Counted from the first letter of the stretch, positions 54,910-63,723 are shown. The stretch is 64,000 bases of DNA from Sulfurisoma sp. (GCA_030691075.1 JAUYFI010000030.1:53621-117620), one strand, 5' to 3'. The notes: generated by a model not told the origin, from the letters alone. Numbers and translations: made by a program.

Positions 54910-57159
54910 ATGGCTGATAATAAATTTGCTGCGTACATCTGTTCCGGCTGCGGCCTCGGCGACAAGCTCGACGTTGGTTCGCTGGAGAAAATCGCCCAGA
55001 AAGAGGGCAAGATGACGGTGGTCAAGAATCATCCCTTCCTCTGCTCAGCCTCCGGCGTGCAGATGATCAAGGACGACATCGCCAATGAGGGTGTCACCCA
55101 CCTGTGCATCGCCGCCTGCTCGCGTCGCGCCAAGACCGAGGCCTTCAACTTCCCGACGGCAGCCGTCTCCCGCACCAATCTGCGCGAGGGCGTGCTCTGG
55201 GTCGTGGCCGAAGGCTCCGACCATGACGAGGTCCGCCAGGAAATGGCCGAGGACTACGTCCGCATGGGCTGCGCCGAAGTCAAGAAAATGAAGCTGCCCG
55301 AGGGCAACCCCAACCGCGATCAGGCGCAGAACAAGCGCATCCTGGTCGTCGGCGGCGGCATGTCCGGCATGACGGCGGCACTGGCCGCTGCCGAAGCCGG
55401 CTACGAGGCGGTGCTGGTCGAGAAGACCGGCGCGCTCGGTGGCTTCGCCGCGAACCTGTGGAAGCGCGTGCCTTTCAGCAGCCCCTACGCCGAGCCCCAG
55501 GCCACCGGCGTCGAGGAGATGGTCGCCAAGGTCACGGGCAACACCAGGATCAAGCTGCATCTGAACACGACGGTCGCCGAGACCGGTGGCGCGCCCGGCC
55601 GCTTCACCGTGAAACTGGCACGGGAATCCGGCGCCGTCAGCGACGAGACCGTCGGCGCCATCGTCCAGGCCAGCGGCTTCACTCCCTACGACATGGCCAA
55701 GCTGCCCGAACTCGGCGGCGGCCAGGCCAACGTGGTCGACCAGGCCGGGCTCGAAGCCCTCGCCAAAACGGCCAACGGCGGCGCCATCAAGCGCGCCGAC
55801 GGCAAGATCGTTACGTCGGTGGTGTTCGTGCAGTGCGCCGGCCAGCGCGACGACACCGGCACCCACCTCTCCTACTGCTCTGGCCATTGCTGTGCCACCA
55901 GCATCAAGCAGGCGATGTACTTCAAGGACGCCAACCCCGACGTCGACACCGTGGTCATGTACACCGACCTGCGCGTGCCGGGCATGGGCGAGGACTTCTA
56001 TCGCAGCGCCCAGCAGAAGGGCGTGATCTTCACCAAGGGCAAGGCCTCCAAGGTCACCGGCGGTGATTCGTGCAAGGTCGAGTTTTCGGATTTGATCCTC
56101 GACGAGCAGACCTCGGTCGACGCCGATCTGGTGGTGCTCGCCACCGGCCAGGTCGCCAACGCCGGCGTCAATCTGGACGCCTGGACCGAGGTCAACACCG
56201 CGGCCGAGGGCGGCAACGAGGAAGCCAAGGTCAAGCGGTCCGGGATGAAGACGATTTCCGTCCTCAACCTCAACTACCGCCAGGGCCCGGACATGCCGCA
56301 GTTCAAGCATGGCTTCGCCGACTCGCACTTCATCTGCTTCCCCTACGAAACGCGCCGCACCGGCATCTACGCCGCCGGCCCGACGCGGCGGCCGATGGAC
56401 ATGCTGCAGGCGACCGAGGACGCCACCGGCGCCGCGATGAAGGCGATCCAGGCCGTCGAGAACGCCGCGCAGGGCCGCGCCGCCCATCCGCGCGCCTGGG
56501 ATCTGTCGTTCCCGAGCGCCCGCCTCGAAGGCTGCACCCAGTGCAAGCGCTGCACGGTGGAATGCCCGTTCGGCGCCATCGACGAAGACGAAAAGCGCTT
56601 CCCCGTGTTCAACGAACAGCGCTGCCGCCGCTGCGGCACCTGCATGGGCGCCTGCCCGGTGCGCGTGATCTCCTTCGAGAACTACTCCTGCGACACCGTC
56701 GGCAGCCAGATCAAGGCCGTCAATGTGCCGGACGAGGACGAGGAGAAGCCGCGCATCCTGATTCTCGCCTGCGAGAACGACGCCTACCCGGCGCTCGACA
56801 TGGCCGGCGTCCAGCGCCTCAGCTACTCGGCCTACGTCCGCGCCATTCCCGTGCGCTGTCTCGGCTCGGTGAACACCATCTGGATCACCGACGCCCTCAA
56901 CGGCGGCTACGACGGCGTGATGATGATGGGCTGCAAGAAGGGCGACGACTACCAGTGCCACTTCGTCAAGGGCTCGGAGATGGCCCACTACCGCATGAGC
57001 AAGATCGGCGACACCCTGAAGCAGATGGGCATCGAGCCCGAGCGGGTGGTGACGGAGGAAGTCGCCATTACCGACAATGCGCGCGTGGCCAAGCTGATCA
57101 ATGACTATGCCGCCCAGATCAACGATCTCGGCCCCTCGCCCATGAAGGGCTTTGGTTGA
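54910..57159 (+). CDS. qmoB: QmoB, HdrA-like flavoprotein with ferredoxin and MvhD-like domains
   Basis: A 749-residue HdrA-type protein. The N-terminal part has CSGCGLGDKLDVGSLEK, then the FAD motif ILVVGGGMSGMTAALAAAEA near residue 145. Two ferredoxin clusters follow, CTQCKRCTVECPFGAID and CRRCGTCMGACPVRVISF. The C-terminal MvhD/FrhD-like region contains RILILACENDAYPALDMAGV, MMMGCKKGDDYQCHF and a conserved ending. This domain order is that of QmoB, which bridges QmoA to the quinone-reactive part. Here that last part is an HdrCB pair, encoded next. Confidence 0.93.
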   Translation: MADNKFAAYICSGCGLGDKLDVGSLEKIAQKEGKMTVVKNHPFLCSASGVQMIKDDIANEGVTHLCIAACSRRAKTEAFNFPTAAVSRTNLREGVLWVVAEGSDHDEVRQEMAEDYVRMGCAEVKKMKLPEGNPNRDQAQNKRILVVGGGMSGMTAALAAAEAGYEAVLVEKTGALGGFAANLWKRVPFSSPYAEPQATGVEEMVAKVTGNTRIKLHLNTTVAETGGAPGRFTVKLARESGAVSDETVGAIVQASGFTPYDMAKLPELGGGQANVVDQAGLEALAKTANGGAIKRADGKIVTSVVFVQCAGQRDDTGTHLSYCSGHCCATSIKQAMYFKDANPDVDTVVMYTDLRVPGMGEDFYRSAQQKGVIFTKGKASKVTGGDSCKVEFSDLILDEQTSVDADLVVLATGQVANAGVNLDAWTEVNTAAEGGNEEAKVKRSGMKTISVLNLNYRQGPDMPQFKHGFADSHFICFPYETRRTGIYAAGPTRRPMDMLQATEDATGAAMKAIQAVENAAQGRAAHPRAWDLSFPSARLEGCTQCKRCTVECPFGAIDEDEKRFPVFNEQRCRRCGTCMGACPVRVISFENYSCDTVGSQIKAVNVPDEDEEKPRILILACENDAYPALDMAGVQRLSYSAYVRAIPVRCLGSVNTIWITDALNGGYDGVMMMGCKKGDDYQCHFVKGSEMAHYRMSKIGDTLKQMGIEPERVVTEEVAITDNARVAKLINDYAAQINDLGPSPMKGFG

Positions 57160-57179
57160 GATAGAGGAGCTTGACAACA

Positions 57180-57803
57180 ATGAGCGATCTGAACACCCAG
57201 GCCGTCGCGCGCTACAAGAACAACTTCCTCAGGGAAGTCGAGGAGCGAGTCGAAGAAGGCGACATGGTCAAGATGTGCATGCAGTGCGGCGTCTGCGCCG
57301 GCTCCTGCCCGCTCGGCCCCCACTGGCAGCATTCGCCGCAGAAGATATTCATGATGATCCGTGCCGGCAAGCGCGAGGAAGTCCTGACGTCGGACTCGAT
57401 GTGGATGTGCACTTCCTGCTACAACTGCATCGTGCGCTGCCCGCGCCAGTTGCCGATCACCCACATCATGCATGGCCTGGCCAACTACGCCCACCGTCTC
57501 GGCATCGCCCCCAAGGGCCAGCCGACGCGCGAGTTTGCGAAAACCTTCTGGAACAACCTGATCAAGAAGGGGCGGGTCAACGAGCTGACGCTCACCCTGG
57601 CGCACTACTTCGCCAACGGCATCGGCCCCGGCATCCAGATCGCGCTGAACATGCAGAAGATCGGCCTGGGCATGGTGCTGGCCGGGCGGCTGAACCCGAT
57701 GGAGATCTTCGGCGGCCACAGCGTCAAGGACCTCAATGGTTTCCACGCCGTGCTGGCCAAGGCGAAGGAAATCGAAGATCGCAAGAAGGGCTTTTCCGCT
57801 TAA
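57180..57803 (+). CDS. hdrC: HdrC-like iron-sulfur protein of the Qmo complex
   Basis: A 207-residue soluble protein with two [4Fe-4S] motifs, CMQCGVCAGSCPLGPHWQHS and CTSCYNCIVRCPRQLPITHI. It matches HdrC but not full-length QmoC: there is no C-terminal cytochrome b-type membrane domain. I use the ATG at MSDLNTQAVARYKNNFLREV, ten bases after GAGGAG; the track start is a TTG one base from that site. It follows qmoB by 20 bases and precedes hdrB by 17. Confidence 0.9.
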   Translation: MSDLNTQAVARYKNNFLREVEERVEEGDMVKMCMQCGVCAGSCPLGPHWQHSPQKIFMMIRAGKREEVLTSDSMWMCTSCYNCIVRCPRQLPITHIMHGLANYAHRLGIAPKGQPTREFAKTFWNNLIKKGRVNELTLTLAHYFANGIGPGIQIALNMQKIGLGMVLAGRLNPMEIFGGHSVKDLNGFHAVLAKAKEIEDRKKGFSA

Positions 57804-57820
57804 GCCCGACGGAGAGAAAA

Positions 57821-58720
57821 ATGGCGAAAAAGGAATACGCGTTCTACCCCGGTTGTTCGTCGCAGGCCAAGTCCTCCGCCGCCAACTACCTGACCTCGGT
57901 CAACACGATGTGCGACAAGCTCGACATCAAGCTGACCGAGATCCCCGACTGGAACTGCTGCGGCGCCTCCATCGGCTATGCCGAGGGCGGCGAGCTGCCG
58001 CGCCTGGCGATCAATGCCCGCAACTTCGCCCTGGCCGAGCAGCACCTGCCGGGCAAGGACATCGTGGCCACCTGCGCCGCCTGCTGGCTGGGCGCGCGCG
58101 AGACCAAGGAGCGCCTCGACCACACTTCGCAGTTGATGAAGGAGACCAACGAGGCGCTCGCCGCCGCCGGTCTCAAGTACGAAGGCAAGGTCAACATTCG
58201 CCACATGGTCGAGGTACTGATCGAGGATCTCGGCTACGACGCCATCAAGGCGCCAGTGGTCAAGCCGCTCGAGGGTCTCAAGATCGCCGGCTACGTCGGC
58301 TGCCAAACCAACCGCCCCTTCGGCATCGACGGCGAATCTTTCGAAAATCCCAAGTATCTCGACAAGTTCATCGAGGTGCTGGGTGGCGAGCCGATCGAAA
58401 AGTACGAACAGAAGGTGGCCTGCTGCGGCGGCGCACTGGCTTTCTCCGAGCCCGAGAAGTCGCAGAAGCAGATCCGCGATATCGTCGAGTCGGCGCTCGA
58501 TCACCAGGCCGAGTTGATCGTCACGCCCTGCCCGCTGTGCCAGGCCAACGTCGAGGTTTACCAGTCCGAGATCAACCGCAAGAACGGCACCAAGTTCGCC
58601 GTGCCGGTGGTGTATTACTCGCAGCTGATGGCCGTGGCCTACGGCAGCAGCGCCAAGGATGCCGGCCTCAACGGCCAGCTGATCCGCACCGAGGCGCTCG
58701 AAAAGATCGCCAACAGGTAA
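57821..58720 (+). CDS. hdrB: HdrB-like protein with two CCG domains
   Basis: A 299-residue protein with two cysteine-rich CCG domains: PDWNCCGASIGY with CAACW, and KVACCGGALAFSEPEKSQKQ with TPCPLCQANVEVY. In methanogens this subunit carries the unusual non-cubane iron-sulfur clusters that cut the heterodisulfide. In sulfur oxidisers with QmoAB it is thought to replace QmoC together with HdrC and link the complex to quinone or another thiol partner. The start is MAKKEYAFYPGCSSQAKSSA, with GGAGAG ahead. It ends the qmoA-qmoB-hdrC-hdrB operon. Confidence 0.92.
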   Translation: MAKKEYAFYPGCSSQAKSSAANYLTSVNTMCDKLDIKLTEIPDWNCCGASIGYAEGGELPRLAINARNFALAEQHLPGKDIVATCAACWLGARETKERLDHTSQLMKETNEALAAAGLKYEGKVNIRHMVEVLIEDLGYDAIKAPVVKPLEGLKIAGYVGCQTNRPFGIDGESFENPKYLDKFIEVLGGEPIEKYEQKVACCGGALAFSEPEKSQKQIRDIVESALDHQAELIVTPCPLCQANVEVYQSEINRKNGTKFAVPVVYYSQLMAVAYGSSAKDAGLNGQLIRTEALEKIANR

Positions 58721-58734
58721 GCCGGGGTATGACA

Positions 58735-58812
58735 CCCCCCACGCTCACTTCGTTCGCTGCCCCCGCAGGGGGCGCTGCCCCCGCAGGGGGCGCTGCCTCC
58801 TTCGGGGCGGCC
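58735..58812 (+). repeat. Element B-like copy with two tandem 18-bp hairpin units
   Basis: CCCCCCACGCTCACTTCGTT is followed by two head-to-tail copies of GCTGCCCCCGCAGGGGGC (58756-58773 and 58774-58791), then GCTGCCTCCTTCGGGGCGGC. It shares the CCCCACGCTC end and GGGGCGGCC end with element B. Each unit can fold as GCCCCC-GCA-GGGGGC. It lies between hdrB and the CBS gene. Confidence 0.8.
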
Positions 58813-58827
58813 CTTCAGGAGACATCC

Positions 58828-59457
58828 ATGGAAAAGTCCGCCTACAAGGCGCTGCCGATGCAGATCATCAAGGAGGGCACCAGCTACCTGCCCCCCGGCG
58901 GCGGCGTGCCGCGCCTGGTGAAAATGGACTCGCCGGCCGTGACAGTCATGACCGACCTCTGTCAGGTGCCGGCGGCAACCATCCGCGCCGATGCCACGGC
59001 AGCCCAGGCCAGCCAGGCGATGATCGCCCGCGGCGTGCGCCTGCTGCTGGTGGTCGATGCGGCGGGCTTCGTCGAGGGTGTCCTCACCGCGCGCGACACC
59101 ATGGGCGAAAAGCCGGTCAAGTTGCTCGAGGAAAAGGGCGGAAAGCACGACGACTTGCGCGTCGCCGACCTGATGACGCCACGCGACAGGATCGAGGCGC
59201 TCGAAATGGCCGCCGTGCTCAAGTCCATGGTCGGCCACGTCGTCACCACCCTGCGCGAATCCGCGCGCCAGCACGCGCTGGTGATCGACCGCGACCCGAT
59301 CAACGGCGAGGAGCGCATTCGCGGGGTGTTCTCGGCCACGCAAATTGCCCGCCAGCTCGGCATCTCGATCCAGACTTTCGAGGTCGCCAGCACCTTCGCC
59401 GCCATCGAATCGGGCCTGGAACGCTGGGGTTTCGGCAAGCAGGTCACGCAGCGCTGA
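58828..59457 (+). CDS. CBS-domain protein
   Basis: A 209-residue soluble protein starting MEKSAYKALPMQIIKEGTSY, with AGGAG nine bases upstream. It contains a pair of CBS motifs: ATAAQASQAMIARGVRLLLV followed by EGVLTARD, and VGHVVTTLRESARQHALVID followed by RIRGVFSATQIARQL. CBS pairs bind adenine nucleotides, which would include AMP released or used by APS chemistry. Being next to the Qmo-Hdr operon, it could sense the adenylate state for this pathway. That role is an inference. Confidence 0.8.
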   Translation: MEKSAYKALPMQIIKEGTSYLPPGGGVPRLVKMDSPAVTVMTDLCQVPAATIRADATAAQASQAMIARGVRLLLVVDAAGFVEGVLTARDTMGEKPVKLLEEKGGKHDDLRVADLMTPRDRIEALEMAAVLKSMVGHVVTTLRESARQHALVIDRDPINGEERIRGVFSATQIARQLGISIQTFEVASTFAAIESGLERWGFGKQVTQR

Positions 59458-59512
59458 ACCAGCGCCGTCCGGTCAGATCAAGGCGCCCGCGGGCGCCATT
59501 TTTTTCATCATC

Positions 59513-59536
59513 GCCGTCCCGCCAGCGCCGACTTTT
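59513..59536 (+). repeat. Element A, short form, at the histidine kinase stop codon
   Basis: GCCGTCCCGCCAGCGCCGAC followed by TTTT, the consensus form. Its T-rich end lies against the kinase gene on the other strand and shares a base with the TAA stop. Confidence 0.92.
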
Positions 59537-60861
59537 TAGTTTCTGGCTCCGGTTTCCAGCGGTAGCCGCACGCAGGCGATGGTGCCGCCGTCCGGTCGTC
59601 GCGTCAGGTCCACCGACCAGCCGTTGGCGCTGGCGAGTTGGCGCACGATGGCCAGGCCGAGGCCGCTACCGCCGGTGCGACTGCTGCGCGAGGGCTCCAG
59701 CCGATAGAAGGGCCGGAACACCGCTTCGCGCTCCGCTTCCGGGATGCCCGGACCGCGATCCATTACACGAATCTCGACCCGGTCGTCGGCCATGCGGTAT
59801 TCGATATCGATCGCCTGCCCGGCGCCATAGCGCACGGCGTTGTCGACCAGATTGGACAGGATGCGCCTGAGCGCCAGCGGTCGCACACACAGGCGGCAGT
59901 CGGGGCCGTGGTGACCACGGATTTCCACTCCGGCGTGCGAAAACTGGCCGACAACCTCGGCAAGCAATTCGCACAGATCGACCTCGGCGCTGTCTTGTTC
60001 GGAAAAATCGCGGCTCACCTCCAGGCAGCGGGCGATCAGCTCGTTCATGCCCTCGACGTCGCGCAGCACGCGGTCGAGGAGTTCCGGGTCGGGTTTTTCC
60101 GAGATCATTCCCAGCGCCAGCTGGATGCGCGTGAGCGGCGTGCGCAGGTCGTGTGAAATGCCCGCCAGCAGGGTGGTGCGATTGGCCAGCAGTTCCTCGA
60201 CCTGTTCCCCCATCCGATTGAACTCGCGCGCCAGCGTGGCAAGCTCGGCCGGGCCGGCTTCCGGCAGCGGTTCGAGGCGCAGGCCCTGGCCGATGCGCAT
60301 GGTCGCCGCCGACAGGCGCGACAGCGGTGCGATCAGCCGGTGGGCCAGCCAGGCCGAGGTGATCAGGGTCACCAGGGCGCCGACCGACAGGATGAGCATC
60401 AGGGCGAGCGACGGCTGCACCGCAACCCGGCTGGCGGGGAAACCGACGCGCACCGTGGCGCCGGCCGCCGGCAGGTCGGCCCAGTACCATGACTCGCCAT
60501 TCTCGGCGCGGCTGGCGCGCAGCGTGACGGGCTGGCCGCTGCGCGCGCTCAGAGCGGACTCGAGCAGATGGAAATAGGGCAGCAGGCTGGTGAACCCGGA
60601 CACTTCGTGCAGCGGGTCCTGCACCCGCAGGCGATGCAGGCGACCGATGCGCTCCTGCAGTTGCGGCCGCTCGGCGGCCGGGGCCGCGTGCCAGGCTTGC
60701 GCCGTTCCCAGCATCAGCGCCGCGAAATCGTCGGTGGCATCGCGGCCGAGCGGGGTCAGGGCGAAATACGTGATAACAGCGAGGGTGAAGACCTGGAACA
60801 CGAACGAAACCAGCGCAATGACCAGCGCGGTACGGCCGAACAGCGTGCGCGGGGCCATCAT
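59536..60861 (-). CDS. Sensor histidine kinase, EnvZ-like
   Basis: Membrane sensor with two helices (about residues 10-30 and 155-175) around a periplasmic region, then a HAMP linker (RLIAPLSRLSAATMRIGQGL), the phosphoacceptor block GISHDLRTPLTRIQLALG, an N-box LSNLVDNAVRYG, and the ATP lid DRGPGIPE with GSGLGLAIVRQLA. At about 441 residues it has the EnvZ layout. I take the ATG at MMAPRTLFGR because the track's extra residues MGRPGGG come from element B. It follows the response regulator gene on the same strand, with element B in the gap. Confidence 0.9.
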   Translation of the reverse strand: MMAPRTLFGRTALVIALVSFVFQVFTLAVITYFALTPLGRDATDDFAALMLGTAQAWHAAPAAERPQLQERIGRLHRLRVQDPLHEVSGFTSLLPYFHLLESALSARSGQPVTLRASRAENGESWYWADLPAAGATVRVGFPASRVAVQPSLALMLILSVGALVTLITSAWLAHRLIAPLSRLSAATMRIGQGLRLEPLPEAGPAELATLAREFNRMGEQVEELLANRTTLLAGISHDLRTPLTRIQLALGMISEKPDPELLDRVLRDVEGMNELIARCLEVSRDFSEQDSAEVDLCELLAEVVGQFSHAGVEIRGHHGPDCRLCVRPLALRRILSNLVDNAVRYGAGQAIDIEYRMADDRVEIRVMDRGPGIPEAEREAVFRPFYRLEPSRSSRTGGSGLGLAIVRQLASANGWSVDLTRRPDGGTIACVRLPLETGARN

Positions 60862-60958
60862 GCCGCCGCCGGGCCGTCCCAAGGCGGCATGCGCGGCTTG
60901 CCCCCTCTGGGGGTGGGGGGCAGCGAGCCGGTTCTAAGGCGAGCGTGGGGGGCCATCA
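60856..60958 (-). repeat. Element B copy between response regulator and kinase genes
   Basis: From the kinase side it reads CATCATGCCGCCGCCGGGCC, then GTCCCAAGGCGGCATGCGCG. Its far end is GCGAGCGTGGGGGGCCATCA, which includes the response regulator stop codon. The first end is nearly identical to the copy at 27.0 kb. It fills the whole gap between the two genes. Confidence 0.8.
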
Positions 60959-61675
60959 TCCCGCGCGCGTGCCGCCCGGCGAAAACAGATAACCCTCGCC
61001 CCAGACGGTGCGGAGGTACACCGGGTGTCCCGGATCGGCCTCGATCTTGCGACGCAGGCGGGTGACCCGCACATCGACCATGCGGTCAAAGGGCCCGCGC
61101 TCGTAACCCTTGAGCAGTTCGACCAGGGCATCGCGGCTCAGCACCCGGTCCGGATGGTCGAGCAGCACCTTGAGCAGAGAGAACTCCGCGCCCGACAGTT
61201 CGACTTCCGCCCCATTGCGCATCAAACGGTGCGCTTCGATATCGACCTCGAAAGGACCGAAGTGGCGAAAGCGGCCCGGGGCCGCGGGCGGGCGCCGCCG
61301 CCGCAGCACGGCGGTCACGCGCGCCAGCAGTTCGCGGTGGCTGAATGGCTTGGGCAGGTAGTCGTCGGCGCCGACCTCCAGGCCGACGATGCGGTCGACC
61401 TCCTCGCCACGCGCCGAAAGCATGATGATGGCCGGCGATCCCTCGGCACTGAGCGACCGCGCCAGCACCAAGCCATCCTCCCCCGGCAGCATGACATCGA
61501 GCAGGATCAGGTCGACCGGATGGGTGGCAAGGTGATGCTTCATCGCGGTGCCTTCCGCCACCGCCGCGGCGTCGAAACCGTTGTCCGAGAGATAGCGCAC
61601 CAACAACTCGCGCAAACCCTCGTCGTCATCGACCACCAATATGCGGCCGCGGCATTCAGCCATGGCTTTATTCAT
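60956..61675 (-). CDS. Response regulator, OmpR family
   Basis: A protein of about 240 residues. The receiver domain shows RILVVDDDEGLRELLVRYLS, the phosphoacceptor in DLILLDVMLPGEDG, and KPFSHRELLARV. The winged-helix output domain contains LSGAEFSLLKVLLDHPDRVL and RTVWGEGYLFSPGG. The start is the ATG at MNKAMAECRGRIL or the one four codons later; the track's upstream residues (MLRGGGSCYRLF) are unlikely. It is divergent from the cytochrome gene and upstream of its kinase. Confidence 0.93.
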   Translation of the reverse strand: MNKAMAECRGRILVVDDDEGLRELLVRYLSDNGFDAAAVAEGTAMKHHLATHPVDLILLDVMLPGEDGLVLARSLSAEGSPAIIMLSARGEEVDRIVGLEVGADDYLPKPFSHRELLARVTAVLRRRRPPAAPGRFRHFGPFEVDIEAHRLMRNGAEVELSGAEFSLLKVLLDHPDRVLSRDALVELLKGYERGPFDRMVDVRVTRLRRKIEADPGHPVYLRTVWGEGYLFSPGGTRAG

Positions 61676-61741
61676 TTCCTGAAACAACCTGTAACAACTG
61701 CCGCCCCCTCGCAACACGCCGGAAATCGCTTCGCCCTACCC

Positions 61742-61770
61742 TGCGACAAGCTTCCGACCGATCTGTCGCA
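61742..61770. promoter_or_regulatory. Inverted repeat between the response regulator and cytochrome genes
   Basis: TGCGACA (61742-61748) and TGTCGCA (61764-61770) form a perfect seven-base dyad 15 bases apart. It lies 67 bases upstream of the response regulator start and 88 bases upstream of the cytochrome start, so it is a candidate regulator site. The centre-to-centre spacing is 22, about two helical turns. Confidence 0.45.
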
Positions 61771-61857
61771 AAAGTATCACAAGCGGGCAGGGAGGATAAC
61801 GGAATCGCCTGCCACATTTGCCGCGGTCAGACTTTTTATTGAAAGAAGGGGAATTCC

Positions 61858-62481
61858 ATGTCCATGAAACAATCGTTTGTTGCAGCCGTTGCCGCCATCG
61901 CCGTCCTCGGCGCCACCGCGGTCGGTTCGGTCTTTGCGGCCGAAGAAGCCAAGGCGCCCGCCAATGGTCACAAGTACCCCAGCATCGAGAAGACGTCGGC
62001 GGATGCCCCCAAGCAGTTCAAGATGAGCAAGGAATTCATGGGGCAGGTGCAAAAGCTGCCGCCGGAGTTCGTGCAGCAGTTCAAGAAGATGACGGCCAAG
62101 CATACCCGCTACAGCGAGGAAGCCACGGCGCGTCAGGTGATGATGGAGTTGCTCTCCGACGTCCAGTGCGTGACGGCGGGACTGATGGTCGAGAACGGCG
62201 AGATGGCCGCCGACTGCGCGATTCGCGCCTCCCGCCACCGCTGGCCGAAGGGGCATCTGCTGGCCTACGTGAAGCTCGATCAGATCAACGTCGACTCGCT
62301 CTCCGCGCTGCCGAAGGTCAACGAGACGGTCGAGGGCGGCCTGGAGCGCACGGCCGAGTTCGCCATCAAGAAGGATTTCGTCAGCGCCGGCGCCGAAATG
62401 GGCAAGGTGCTGAGTGGTTGCTCGACCTGCCACAGCCTGTTCCGCTTCGGCAAGGGCGAGTCTCCCCACATCGTCGAATAG
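61858..62481 (+). CDS. Periplasmic monohaem c-type cytochrome
   Basis: A 207-residue protein with a signal peptide (MSMKQSFVAAVAAIAVLGAT, likely cleavage after VFA). One haem-binding motif, CSTCH, lies near the C-terminus in LSGCSTCHSLFRFGKGESPH. The region before it is helical and contains two further cysteines (DVQCVTAG and AADCAIRA), which could form a disulfide. The family is not recognised; it is not a standard small cytochrome c, because the haem motif is terminal. It is divergent from the OmpR-type regulator and may be its target. A GGGG ribosome site precedes the ATG. Confidence 0.8.
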   Translation: MSMKQSFVAAVAAIAVLGATAVGSVFAAEEAKAPANGHKYPSIEKTSADAPKQFKMSKEFMGQVQKLPPEFVQQFKKMTAKHTRYSEEATARQVMMELLSDVQCVTAGLMVENGEMAADCAIRASRHRWPKGHLLAYVKLDQINVDSLSALPKVNETVEGGLERTAEFAIKKDFVSAGAEMGKVLSGCSTCHSLFRFGKGESPHIVE

Positions 62482-62546
62482 GCCCCGACTGGGCTGGGGG
62501 CGGCGTCGTTCACGAGACTGACGCGCGGCCTACGCACCCATGCAAA

Positions 62547-62573
62547 AGGCGCCCACCGGCGCCTGTTTTTTTG
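62547..62573 (+). terminator. Rho-independent terminator after the cytochrome gene
   Basis: AGGCGCC-CACC-GGCGCCT, a perfect seven-base stem, followed by GTTTTTTTT. It lies 66 bases after the stop codon. Confidence 0.9.
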
Positions 62574-62632
62574 CCGATCGGGCCGTCAGGCGGCGAATGT
62601 CCGCACCTTGCGCGGCAGTCTCGCCATGTCGC

Positions 62633-63583
62633 TCAGTCGCGCGCGCAGCTGGCGCCGTCGTCGTCGCAGACGCCGAGGCCGGAGTCTTCCTCGTTAAAGC
62701 CTTCCCTGGCCATGTCCTCGTCCAGCTTGGCGCGCTTCTCGGCGGCCTCGCGCTCGATCTCGACCTGGCGCCCCTTCCAGCTTTCCAGCCGCGCCTTGGC
62801 GGCTTCCTCGTTGAGCGCGATGCTCTGCTCGCCAAAAAGCACCTGCCGGAGGAAGCGGAAGGCGAACTGCATCAATTCGACGTCGTCGGCGAGGATCAGG
62901 GTGCGCTCGTCATCGGTCATGGTGAACAGCTTGGCAAACGCCTCGCTCTCGACGAAGCTATGGAAGGTATCGACGTCGTAGCAGGCCATGAAGAACAGCT
63001 GGCGGCTCTTGAGCGAGGGGGCGCCAATGGTGGGGCCGGAGGATTTCTTCTTCAGCACCAGCTGGCGCCAGCCGCGGGCCAGTTCGTCGTATTCCGGCAA
63101 GCCCTGTTCCTTGCGGTAGTCGTCGACGCTGATGCTGCGCGCCACCTCGTGGCCCTTGCAGTGATCTTCCTTGACGATGGCATAGGACTGGCGATCGACG
63201 TATTCGTCCTGGCGGCGCATCGACAGCAGGGCCACCGGGTAGTAGCGGCAGGCGGTCGGGCGATCCGCGTAGACGCCACAGCCCTCGGGCTGCATGAAGC
63301 GGCAGGCCGTGCCATTTTCGATGGGACGCAGCTTGACCCCGGCCATGCCGTCCTTTTCCATCTCGTAGGGCACGGTGTAGTCGCGCAGGAACTCGGTGGA
63401 AGTGGTTTCCAGCCGCTTCTTGAGGCGAACGATGTCGTAGGGCGTCAGCGAAATGTCGATGTTGGAACAGCAGGCGTTCCAGCAGGAAATGCCCTTGTGG
63501 CAGGAGAACTGGATCTGGTGGTCGCCCTCGACCATGGTCGGGACGACGGGGCTTTGCGGAAACGGAACGTCGGGCTGGGACAT
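62633..63583 (-). CDS. YkgJ-type cysteine-cluster protein (metal-binding)
   Basis: A 316-residue protein of the YkgJ/UPF0153 group. The N-terminal cysteine cluster is FSCHKGISCWNACCSNIDIS, and further cysteines lie in ENGTACRFMQPEGCGVYADR with PTACRYYP. Together they give the CxxxxxxCxxxCC and C..C..C pattern that binds iron-sulfur or zinc in this group, some members of which are related to flagellin N-methylase. The C-terminal part is helical and charged. I take the ATG at MSQPDVPFPQSP, which has GAGGTG ahead. It lies downstream of aprA on the same strand, beyond the terminator. Confidence 0.8.
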   Translation of the reverse strand: MSQPDVPFPQSPVVPTMVEGDHQIQFSCHKGISCWNACCSNIDISLTPYDIVRLKKRLETTSTEFLRDYTVPYEMEKDGMAGVKLRPIENGTACRFMQPEGCGVYADRPTACRYYPVALLSMRRQDEYVDRQSYAIVKEDHCKGHEVARSISVDDYRKEQGLPEYDELARGWRQLVLKKKSSGPTIGAPSLKSRQLFFMACYDVDTFHSFVESEAFAKLFTMTDDERTLILADDVELMQFAFRFLRQVLFGEQSIALNEEAAKARLESWKGRQVEIEREAAEKRAKLDEDMAREGFNEEDSGLGVCDDDGASCARD

Positions 63584-63659
63584 CTCACACCTCTTTGAAT
63601 CGAACCTGGTTGGCGAAGATGCCACAGCTTGTGGCCTCTTTGCAAACAAGGCTTTGTTG

Positions 63660-63705
63660 CCTCAAAAAGAAAAACCGGACGCCCCAGTACGACGGGACGT
63701 CCGGT
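63660..63705 (-). terminator. Terminator after aprA
   Basis: On the minus strand ACCGGACG and CGTCCGGT form an eight-base stem, with an inner CCC/GGG pair, followed by TTTTTCTTTTTG. It lies about 18 bases after the aprA stop. Confidence 0.85.
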
Positions 63706-63723
63706 CAGGATGCTGCTGGCAGC

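Noticed and set aside
61821-61845. CAGACTTTTTATTG upstream of the cytochrome as an element A end
   Set aside because: Only the GACTTTTT part matches; the CGCCAGCGC core is absent.
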